Below are positions 15,678 through 21,911 of a DNA stretch of 27,105 bases, one piece after another (position 1 is the stretch's first letter; the number at the start of each line of letters is the position of its first letter). This DNA comes from Candidatus Diapherotrites archaeon CG08_land_8_20_14_0_20_34_12 (GTDB lineage: Archaea > Iainarchaeota > Iainarchaeia > Iainarchaeales > 0-14-0-20-34-12), in contig PEXL01000013.1 of assembly GCA_002779065.1 (NCBI GenBank), forward strand, positions 1 through 27,105. Reading direction: 5' to 3'. The position numbers and the translations under genes are program-made. The notes under the pieces are model-generated. The model did no database searches. It saw only the letters and a program-made list of their open reading frames with translations, and was not told the origin of the DNA.

Positions 15678-16340
15678 ATGTATTTGAAAGAATTATTCCA
15701 AGAACTTTATGAAAATTATGGCTCACAATATTGGTGGCCTGCTAATTCCAAATTTGAGGTTTGCATTGGGGCAATTTTAACGCAGAATACTGCCTGGAAA
15801 AATGTCGGACTTGCAATAAAAAACCTGAAAAAAGCAAAACTGCTTTCGGCAGAAAAAATGCAATCTGCTGAAGAATCAAAAATTGCAGAATTAATTAAGC
15901 CAAGTGGATATTATAACCAAAAGTCAAAAGCACTGAAATTTTTCTGCAAACATCTGGCAGAAAATTATTCCTTTGATCTGGAAAAAATGTTTGGCAAGCC
16001 AATTTCTGAAATAAGGGAAGAACTTTTGGCTATGCATGGCATAGGGAAAGAAACTGCAGATTCTATTATTTTGTATGCTGCAAACAAGCCGATTTTTGTG
16101 GTTGATGCATATGCAAAAAGGATTATGGGGAGAATTTATGGCAAAGCGCATGATTTGGATTTTGATTCATATGATGATTTACAAAAATTTTTCCATGAAA
16201 ACCTGAAGCCAAATGCAAGGATTTACAATGAATTCCATGCCCTGCTTGTGCAGCATGCCAAACTTTACTGCAAAAAAGAGCCTTCTTGCGGAAAATGCTT
16301 TTTGAAAAAGAAATGCGAATTTGCCCGAAGTGGAAAATAA
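15678..16340 (+). CDS. Endonuclease III-like DNA glycosylase, MagIII type
   Basis: A 220-residue HhH-GPD base-excision glycosylase. It starts with the MagIII/Endo III-related signature YWWPANSKFEV and IGAILTQNTAWKNV, then the helix-hairpin-helix LLAMHGIGKETADSIILYA (117-135) and the catalytic Asp D143 in VVDAYAKR. A C-terminal [4Fe-4S] loop is present: C198, C204, C207 and C213. At the position of the Endo III lyase Lys (GVGRKTAN) this protein has Glu (GIGKETAD, E125), as in MagIII, so it is probably a monofunctional glycosylase that removes alkylated bases such as 3-methyladenine, without AP-lyase activity. It shares a central TATA with the divergent coiled-coil gene and is leaderless by position. 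Confidence 0.9.
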   Translation: MYLKELFQELYENYGSQYWWPANSKFEVCIGAILTQNTAWKNVGLAIKNLKKAKLLSAEKMQSAEESKIAELIKPSGYYNQKSKALKFFCKHLAENYSFDLEKMFGKPISEIREELLAMHGIGKETADSIILYAANKPIFVVDAYAKRIMGRIYGKAHDLDFDSYDDLQKFFHENLKPNARIYNEFHALLVQHAKLYCKKEPSCGKCFLKKKCEFARSGK

Positions 16341-16407
16341 AAAAGAAAATAAAAAAATTGAGAAATTTTCTTAAAAAAAGAAAAGTAGAGAAATAACGCA
16401 AAAAGCA

Positions 16408-16875
16408 TTATTTCTTTTCTTCTGCTTTTTTGTCATCTTTCATTAAGAACATTCTGCTGTAATAAACAGCCAAAACAAAGACAACTAAAAGCCAAAATTG
16501 TTCATAATAAAATTTCTTGAAGAAGTCTAAAGCAGCATTTTGGCCATAGAAAAGCATTAATCCGCTGAAGATTTCAACAACCAACCAAGCACCAAACAGT
16601 ACTTCAAATGAATAAAATGCTGGCTTTAATATTTCTAATTTTTCTGGGGTCTTCTTGTAGAAATAATTCCAGTATCCGACAATAAAGCTGAATGCAAAGA
16701 ATATCCACAAATAAGAATTCATGAACCAGGAATAACCGCTTAAATATGTTGAGTTAATATTAAAGCTTACATTTGCATAATTCACAATCCAAATTGAAAA
16801 ATACAATGCTAATGCCAGAACAATGCTCGACAGCAAAGGGTAAAGCATCTTTTTTGTTTCATCACCTTCAAACAC
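16408..16875 (-). CDS. Four-helix membrane protein, unknown function
   Basis: A 155-residue integral membrane protein with about four hydrophobic segments: residues 11-34 (LYPLLSSIVLALALYFSIWI), 50-68 (FMNSYLWIFFAFSFIVGYW), 87-110 (AFYSFEVLFGAWLVVEIFSG) and 125-143 (EQFWLLVVFVLAVYYSR). The N-terminus is acidic (FEGDETKK) and the C-terminus charged (KDDKKAEEKK). It is rich in Phe, Trp and Tyr. No family is recognised. The start is GTG at 16875, with GGTGA 6 nt upstream; an ATG ten codons in also has GGTGATG before it and is an alternative. It is convergent with the glycosylase gene across a 67-nt A-rich gap and divergent from aspS. Confidence 0.7.
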   Translation of the reverse strand: MFEGDETKKMLYPLLSSIVLALALYFSIWIVNYANVSFNINSTYLSGYSWFMNSYLWIFFAFSFIVGYWNYFYKKTPEKLEILKPAFYSFEVLFGAWLVVEIFSGLMLFYGQNAALDFFKKFYYEQFWLLVVFVLAVYYSRMFLMKDDKKAEEKK

Positions 16876-16942
16876 TTAAAATCACCTTATTTTATAATAT
16901 TTAACCCCTTAAAAAAAGCCTTCCTTTTGAAGTATTGGCTAG

Positions 16943-16951
16943 ATATTTAAA
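16943..16951 (+). promoter_or_regulatory. TATA box of aspS
   Basis: ATATTTAAA is centred 27 nt before ATG 16974, so the aspS transcript is expected to be leaderless. This position also argues against the in-frame TTG at 16935, which lies upstream of the box. Confidence 0.55.
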
Positions 16952-16973
16952 CTATACTCCTGTATTACATAAT

Positions 16974-18281
16974 ATGCAAAGAACTTATTCGAGAAATTTG
17001 CCAGAACACACAGGCAAAAAAACAATTGTTTCCGGCTGGGTTGAAGAAACTAGGACCTTTGGTGGATTGAAATTCATTATTTTGCGAGATAAGGAAGGGA
17101 CTTGCCAGATTACTGTTCCAAAAAAAGCTGTTTCTGAAGAGATTTTTGGCAAAGTAGATACAATTACAAAAGAATCAGTAATTTTGGCCGAGGGATTAGT
17201 AAAAGAATCCAAACAAGCGCGCTTGGGCGTGGAATTAATCCCTGAAAAACTTGAAATAATTTCTCTTGCAGGCACCCCAACCCCGATAGATATGTCTGGA
17301 AAAATTATTTCCGACCTTTCAGTCCGCCTGGATTACAGATTTTTGGATTTAAGGGATGAAAAAAGAAGGGCAATTTTTAAAATTCGCTCTAAAGTTTACA
17401 AATTCTGCTGTGAATATTTTGACCAGGCAGGATTTACCAACATTAATACGCCAAAGATTACCTCTGCCGGCGTGGAAAGCGGGGCAGAATTGTTTGAGGT
17501 AAAATATTTTGACAAAAAAGCATACTTAGCGCAAAGCCCGCAAATCTATAAACAAATGATGGTAGCAGCAGGCTTTGAAAAAGTTTATGAATTGGGTTCG
17601 GTATTTCGAGCAGAAAAAAGCCACACAACAAGGCATGTGACAGAATTCACCGGATTGGATTTTGAACAAGGCTTTATTGAATCTGAAAAAGATATTATGG
17701 GTACTGTTAACGAATTGATGAAATATTTAGTCAAAAGAGTAAATGAAGAATGTTTAAAAGAACTTGAGCTTCTTGGCATCAAATTAACAGAACCAAAAGA
17801 AATCCCAAGGATTACAATGAAGGAAGCCGAAGCTTTATTGAAAAAAGAAGGATTGAAACTTTCAGAATTTGGTGATTTGGATTCAGAAGGTGAGAAAGCG
17901 TTAGGAAAGATTGTAAAAGAAAAATATGATTCTGATTTTGTTTTTGTATGCAATTACCCTTGGAGCATCAGGCCATTTTACCACATGAAGCCGGAGAATG
18001 ATTCTAAAGGAACAAAAAGCTTTGATTTAATCTGGAATGGCACAGAGATTGCAACAGGCGCACAAAGGGAACACAGATACGAAATCCTGAAAAAGCAGGC
18101 AAAGGAAAAAGGCCTTGATTTGGACAAGATGGAAGATTATGCAAATATTTTCAAGTATGGATGCCCGGCACATGGTGGCTGTGGCTTGGGGCTTGATCGT
18201 ATTATTGAATGCATGCTGAAATTAGACAACATTCGAGAAGCTATTTTGCTGCCAAGGGATACTGAAAGGTTAAGGCCGTAA
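16974..18281 (+). CDS. aspS: Aspartyl-tRNA synthetase (archaeal type)
   Basis: A 435-residue class IIb synthetase that joins aspartate to tRNA-Asp. The N-terminal OB-fold anticodon domain (GKKTIVSGWVEE, GGLKFIILRDKEGTCQITV) is followed by the catalytic core with motif 1 (INTPKI), motif 2 (FRAEKSHTTRHVTEF), the QSPQIYKQMM aspartate site and motif 3 (GGCGLGLDRI), ending in LPRDTERLRP. Length matches archaeal/eukaryotic-type AspRS, not the ~590-aa bacterial form. At the two OB-fold positions that separate Asp-only from Asp/Asn enzymes (W26 and K85 in Thermococcus, as I recall them) this protein has E24 and R83, so specificity is not settled. An Asn-specific enzyme encoded nearby makes a discriminating role sensible. 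ATG 16974 fits the TATA box and family start. Confidence 0.93.
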   Translation: MQRTYSRNLPEHTGKKTIVSGWVEETRTFGGLKFIILRDKEGTCQITVPKKAVSEEIFGKVDTITKESVILAEGLVKESKQARLGVELIPEKLEIISLAGTPTPIDMSGKIISDLSVRLDYRFLDLRDEKRRAIFKIRSKVYKFCCEYFDQAGFTNINTPKITSAGVESGAELFEVKYFDKKAYLAQSPQIYKQMMVAAGFEKVYELGSVFRAEKSHTTRHVTEFTGLDFEQGFIESEKDIMGTVNELMKYLVKRVNEECLKELELLGIKLTEPKEIPRITMKEAEALLKKEGLKLSEFGDLDSEGEKALGKIVKEKYDSDFVFVCNYPWSIRPFYHMKPENDSKGTKSFDLIWNGTEIATGAQREHRYEILKKQAKEKGLDLDKMEDYANIFKYGCPAHGGCGLGLDRIIECMLKLDNIREAILLPRDTERLRP

Positions 18282-18310
18282 TATTTCTAATTTATTTTCA
18301 ATTCAAAGAT

Positions 18311-18748
18311 TCAAATTTCTTCAAGCACAATCATTGAAATTGTTTTATCTATTCCCTCAATGCTTCTCAAATCTTTTGTGATGAAATTATCCAAATCCTT
18401 TATGTTTGCACATCTTACTTTTACAAGCAAATCTGTCTGGCCTGTTACAATATCTGCAGATTCAACACAGCTGAATTTTTTAATAAGCTTCGCAATTTCC
18501 TGCTGGGAGATCTTTTTTCCTGCAATATGCTGATTTACTGTAACCATAATATATGCAGCTAAACCCAAACCTAATTTTTCAGAATCTAATTGAATAGTAT
18601 ATTTCTTAATCAGCTTTTCTTTCTGCATTTTTTTGATTCTGTTATGCACTGTCGTTAGCGGAATATGTGTTTTCTTGGCAATTTCCCTGTGGGAAAGAGA
18701 AGAGTTCTCCTTCAAAACATCCAAAATCAAGCGGTCTTTTTCATCCAT
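18311..18748 (-). CDS. Lrp/AsnC-family transcriptional regulator
   Basis: A 145-residue feast/famine regulator. The N-terminal HTH (DEKDRLILDVLKENSSLSHREIAKKTHIPLTTVHNRIKKM) with recognition helix LTTVHNRIKKMQKE is followed by a linker strand (KKYTIQLDSEKLG) and the RAM ligand-binding domain (about 65-145; VTGQTDLLVKVRCANIKDLDNFI). Such proteins form octamers that sense amino acids and bind palindromes. It is divergent from the AS-AR gene, and the 157-nt gap holds a perfect 16-bp palindrome touching its own TATA region plus a 10-bp inverted repeat, so it probably represses itself and controls the synthetase. Ligand identity (asparagine is the obvious guess) is inference from position. It converges with aspS across a 29-nt gap. 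Confidence 0.93.
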   Translation of the reverse strand: MDEKDRLILDVLKENSSLSHREIAKKTHIPLTTVHNRIKKMQKEKLIKKYTIQLDSEKLGLGLAAYIMVTVNQHIAGKKISQQEIAKLIKKFSCVESADIVTGQTDLLVKVRCANIKDLDNFITKDLRSIEGIDKTISMIVLEEI

Positions 18749-18776
18749 CTATAACACCCATATAATTTCAATATAA

Positions 18777-18792
18777 TGGAACATATGTTCCA
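18777..18792. promoter_or_regulatory. 16-bp palindromic operator in the lrp/AS-AR gap
   Basis: TGGAACATATGTTCCA is a perfect palindrome, similar in plan to archaeal Lrp sites with GG(A/C)-type arms (for example the GGACG...CGTCC site of M. jannaschii Ptr2). It touches the minus-strand TATA-like ATTATATT (18769-18776), about 26 nt before the regulator's ATG, and lies upstream of the AS-AR promoter. Confidence 0.65.
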
Positions 18793-18843
18793 AAAATTAT
18801 TTAAATATAGCTATTTTTTGTAAAATTTACCATATTTTTGGAA
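18788..18843. repeat. 10-bp inverted repeat TTCCAAAAAT / ATTTTTGGAA
   Basis: TTCCAAAAAT (18788-18797) and ATTTTTGGAA (18834-18843) are exact inverted copies with centres 46 bp apart. The left copy overlaps the right arm of the 16-bp palindrome, and the right copy lies just before the AS-AR TATA box (18850-18857). Several phased sites are typical of Lrp octamers that wrap DNA. Confidence 0.5.
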
Positions 18844-18905
18844 TTATCTTTATATATGCGATTTGATATTATTTATTATAAAAGAAATATATGAATGGTG
18901 AAAGC

Positions 18906-19826
18906 ATGGAAAAAGTTATTCAGCATATATTAAGCAAGGAAATGAAGGATGTTCTAATGGTTCAGACATCTGCATTGAAAGCAATCCATGATTATATGTG
19001 GAAACATGAAATATTGCAATTAATGCCTGTCATGCTTTCTTCTGTAACAGATCCATTAAGCCATAGCGTATATGATTCATCAATAACTTACGCAGGGCAG
19101 AAATTAGAATTGACAAAAAGCATGATATTGCACAAACAAATGTCAATGATGCGCGGCGATTTAAAAGGAATTTATATTATTTCACCAAACATCCGCCTTG
19201 AAAAAGAACATTTAGGTGAAACAGGAAGGCATTTGCTTGAATTTAGCCAGGTTGATATTGAATTGAGAGACGCAAAATACAAGGATTTCATGGGATTTAC
19301 TGAAGGATTATACTCTTACATTTTCAAATTTGTAAAAAAAAAATGTAAAGAAGAATTAGCTTCATTAGAAAGAAAAATTAAGGTTCCAAAAAAACCATTT
19401 AAGATTTATGAATCAGCAATGGAATTAAAAGTAGAATATGGCTCATCTTTTGATTTGGAATTATCCAAAAAAGAAAAGGATTTGTTTTGGGTTATGGACC
19501 ATTACCGTGAATTCTATGATCGCGAGGATCCTGTAACAAAAAGGCATGTTAACTATGATTTGGTATATCCTGAAGGTTTTGGAGAAGCACTTTCAGGCGG
19601 GGAGAGAGAAACTGATTATGCAACAATTATTAGAAAAATGGGTGAAAGAAAAACAGACTTGGAAAAATATAAATCATATATTGAAATATCAAAAAGAGGT
19701 TTACTGAAGCCTACTGCCGGCGGAGGCTTTGGTGTTGAACGCTTGGTACGATTTTTAACAGGAAGAAAACACATTAGGGATATTTCCTTATTTCCAAGGG
19801 TTCCTGGCGAGGAAATAGTTCTTTAA
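18906..19826 (+). CDS. Archaeal asparagine synthetase related to AsnRS (AS-AR)
   Basis: A 306-residue class II synthetase catalytic core without the OB-fold tRNA-binding domain. It matches the Pyrococcus AS-AR enzyme closely in pattern: VTDPLSHS, KLELTKSMILHKQMSMM, IYIISPNIRLE, GRHLLEFSQVDIEL, YREFYDRED, PEGFGEALSGGERE and the motif 3 end GGGFGVERLVRFLTGRKHI, then LFPRVPG. AS-AR uses ATP and ammonia to convert aspartate to asparagine, like bacterial AsnA. I chose ATG 18906, five codons after another ATG, because GGTGA (18897-18901) sits 4 nt before it. TATA box TTTATATATG is at 18850-18859. It is divergent from an AsnC-type regulator, precedes the deformylase homologue and AsnRS, and so supplies the Asn that AsnRS uses. 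Confidence 0.9.
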   Translation: MEKVIQHILSKEMKDVLMVQTSALKAIHDYMWKHEILQLMPVMLSSVTDPLSHSVYDSSITYAGQKLELTKSMILHKQMSMMRGDLKGIYIISPNIRLEKEHLGETGRHLLEFSQVDIELRDAKYKDFMGFTEGLYSYIFKFVKKKCKEELASLERKIKVPKKPFKIYESAMELKVEYGSSFDLELSKKEKDLFWVMDHYREFYDREDPVTKRHVNYDLVYPEGFGEALSGGERETDYATIIRKMGERKTDLEKYKSYIEISKRGLLKPTAGGGFGVERLVRFLTGRKHIRDISLFPRVPGEEIVL

Positions 19827-19867
19827 TCCTTTTCAACTTTATTTCTTTATTATTTAAAGGTGAAGAA

Positions 19868-20386
19868 ATGTCCATTAAAAAAATATTGTTGTTAGGCAAC
19901 AAAATTTTGCGGGAAAAAAGCAAAAAGGTTTCTTTGCGACAAATAGATAAAGAATTAATTACTGATTTGAAAGACACTCTGCTTGATTTCAGGAAACGGG
20001 AAGGCATGGGCAGAGGTGTTGCTGCACCGCAGATTGGCATGCTAAAAAGAATGATTTACATTATTACTGATGAATTTTCTGGGATAATTATTAATCCCCT
20101 AATTATAAACAAAAGCAAGAAAAAAATCAAGGTTTGGGACAGCTGCTTTAGTTTAAAAGCAGCGATTTTCTGCAAGGTTTTAAGGGATAGGGAAATTGAA
20201 GTGGAATTCTTTGATGAAAATGGCAAAAAGCAGAAAATAGTTGCAAAGGATGCATTATCGGAGTTATTGCAGCATGAAATCGACCATTTGGGCGGGATAA
20301 TGTGCACTGATTTAATCAAATCAGCAAAAGACATCATAATGCGGGAGGAGTGGGAAAAGATGGGAAGGCCTTTTTTAGCTGATTGA
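19868..20386 (+). CDS. def: Peptide deformylase homologue
   Basis: A 172-residue member of the polypeptide deformylase family, metal enzymes that remove the formyl group from initiator Met in bacteria and organelles. All three motifs are present: GRGVAAPQIG (48-57, Q55), DSCFS (91-95, metal ligand C93) and QHEIDHLGG (135-143, ligands H136 and H140, catalytic E137). Motif 2 departs from the usual EGCLS. The fold order (LGNKILREKSKKV at the start, EVEFFDENGK after motif 2) is normal. GGTGA lies 5 nt before the ATG, 41 nt after AS-AR, so it is probably in that operon. Archaeal initiation is not formylated, so the substrate is unclear; transfer from bacteria is likely, and a non-formyl substrate is possible. 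Confidence 0.88.
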   Translation: MSIKKILLLGNKILREKSKKVSLRQIDKELITDLKDTLLDFRKREGMGRGVAAPQIGMLKRMIYIITDEFSGIIINPLIINKSKKKIKVWDSCFSLKAAIFCKVLRDREIEVEFFDENGKKQKIVAKDALSELLQHEIDHLGGIMCTDLIKSAKDIIMREEWEKMGRPFLAD

Positions 20387-20430
20387 TTGTTTTTTATAAT
20401 TAATGCTCTTTAAATGAATTAAGATTTTAT

Positions 20431-20571
20431 ATGAAAGAAGAAAAAGAGCATTTTGAATTATTATCAGAAAAAGCTTTAAGTAAGGTTTGGAATAATAAAA
20501 AGGATAATATTTGGGGAAACTATGTGGGCAAGCAATTAAAGAATAATGATAAGGTAATCATGATCAAGTAA
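20431..20571 (+). CDS. 46-aa small ORF, antitoxin-like remnant
   Basis: A 46-residue frame: MKEEKEHFELLSEKALSK, then VWNNKKDNIWGNYV and KQLKNNDKVIMIK. The segment LLSEKALSKVWNNKKDNIWGNY matches the usual end of small antitoxins (LSExSLxKxWdNeEDdIW-x-Y) that precede PemK/MazF-type toxin genes. The last 12 residues (LKNNDKVIMIK) look like the first strand of such a toxin (LKxGDIVLVxF) before an early stop, so this may be a decayed pair in which antitoxin tail and toxin start are fused. No intact toxin follows; asnS starts 46 nt later. A TATA-like TTTATAATTAAT (20392-20403) lies upstream. Confidence 0.5.
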   Translation: MKEEKEHFELLSEKALSKVWNNKKDNIWGNYVGKQLKNNDKVIMIK

Positions 20572-20617
20572 TTTAAATCAATTCTATTATATTAGAGTAA
20601 ACTACTCAGGTATTTTT

Positions 20618-21910
20618 ATGGAACTTACAAAAATTGCCGGAATTTTTGAAAAAGGCAAAGGCTCTTTTTACACAAGGGGCTGGGTAAAAAGAAAAAGGGA
20701 ATTAAAAAACAAAATGTTTATCCTTTTGAGGGATGAAACCGATGAATTACAATGCGTCCTTGATAAAGATAAAGCAGACAAAAAACTTGTTGATGTTGTT
20801 GAAAAAGCAACCATAGAATCAAGCATTGAATTAAAGGGCTCATTAAGAAAGGATGAAAGAGCTCCGAATGGCTTTGAATTGGATATTGAAGATTTGAAAA
20901 TTGTGGGATTAGCTGATACATTTCCTATTGGCAGGGATTTAAGCGAGGAATTTTTGCTTGATGTCAGGCATTTATGGATTCGCAGTTCAAAAATCAGCAA
21001 TGCATTAAAAGTAAGGGCAACTGTTTTTGAAGCATTCCGTGAATTTATGAAGGAAAATAATTTTACTGAAACATCAGGGCCGATGTTTGTTTCAGGTTCT
21101 GTTGAGGGCGGTTCTACTTTATTCAAAGTCCCTTATTTTGACAAAACTGTTTACCTTACACAAAGTTCCCAATTTTACTTGGAAGTAATGATGTATTCTT
21201 TAGGCAATTGTTATACTATTGCCCCTAGTTTCCGTGCAGAAAAATCAAGAACGCCAAGGCATTTAACTGAATTCTGGCATGCAGAGGCTGAAATGCCCTG
21301 GGCAGGTTTGGAAGATATAATTGATTTGGAAGAACGCATGCTGAAATATATGGTTGAAAAGGTTGTAACTGACAGAGAAAAAGAATTAGTTAGATTAGGA
21401 AGGGATCCTAAAACATTGGAACCAAGCATAAATAAAAAATTTCATCGCATGACTTATGAAGAAGCAGTAAAAGAGATTTCAAAGAAATTTTCTTATGTTA
21501 AATCAGGCTTTGATTTAGGGGAAAAAGAGGAAAGGGAATTTACCAAGGATTTGGACAGGCCAATAATCCTGACACATTATCCTACATCATTAAAACCATT
21601 TTATCACAGAGCAGATCCAAAGGATCCTATGCATGTTTTATGCAATGATATTCTTGCGCCAGAAGGTTATGGTGAAATTATTGGCTCTGGGGAAAGATGC
21701 TGGAATACTGAAGAACTAATTGAAAGAATAAAAAAAGATAAATTACCTTTAGAGCCATATCAGTGGTATATTGATTTGAGAAAATACGGAAGCGTGCCGC
21801 ATGCCGGTTTTGGAATGGGTTTGGAAAGATTCACTTCTTGGTTATGCAAAGCGCAAACAATCAGGGATGTTGTGCCAATTCCTAGGACTATTACAAGAAC
21901 TTATCCTTAG
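20618..21910 (+). CDS. asnS: Asparaginyl-tRNA synthetase
   Basis: A 430-residue class IIb synthetase that charges tRNA-Asn with asparagine. The OB-fold domain (FYTRGWVKRKRELKNKMFILLRDETDELQCVL) is followed by LDVRHLWIRSSK, TETSGPMFVSGSVEGGSTLF, TQSSQFYLEVMMY, motif 2 FRAEKSRTPRHLTEFWHAEAE, LAPEGYGEIIGSGER and motif 3 AGFGMGLERFTSWL, ending in PRTITRTYP. The VEGGSTLF, FWHAEAE and final RTYP pattern separate it from AspRS, which is encoded separately at 16974. A TATA-like TCTATTATATTAG (20582-20594) is centred about 30 nt before the ATG. Its stop is 1 nt from that of a convergent gene, leaving no room for a separate terminator. Confidence 0.93.
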   Translation: MELTKIAGIFEKGKGSFYTRGWVKRKRELKNKMFILLRDETDELQCVLDKDKADKKLVDVVEKATIESSIELKGSLRKDERAPNGFELDIEDLKIVGLADTFPIGRDLSEEFLLDVRHLWIRSSKISNALKVRATVFEAFREFMKENNFTETSGPMFVSGSVEGGSTLFKVPYFDKTVYLTQSSQFYLEVMMYSLGNCYTIAPSFRAEKSRTPRHLTEFWHAEAEMPWAGLEDIIDLEERMLKYMVEKVVTDREKELVRLGRDPKTLEPSINKKFHRMTYEEAVKEISKKFSYVKSGFDLGEKEEREFTKDLDRPIILTHYPTSLKPFYHRADPKDPMHVLCNDILAPEGYGEIIGSGERCWNTEELIERIKKDKLPLEPYQWYIDLRKYGSVPHAGFGMGLERFTSWLCKAQTIRDVVPIPRTITRTYP

Positions 21911-21911
21911 A

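Noticed and set aside
15628..15726. Hydrophobic N-terminal extension of the coiled-coil protein
   Set aside because: It would overlap the divergent glycosylase gene and translate the shared TATA box; the ATG at 15627 fits promoter spacing.
16935..16973. TTG start for AspRS
   Set aside because: It lies upstream of the TATA box and adds residues not found in archaeal AspRS.
18777..18857. Same regulator for the 7939-7956 and 18777-18792 palindromes
   Set aside because: The arms (TGCCAATTA versus TGGAACAT) differ too much to be one binding motif on sequence alone.
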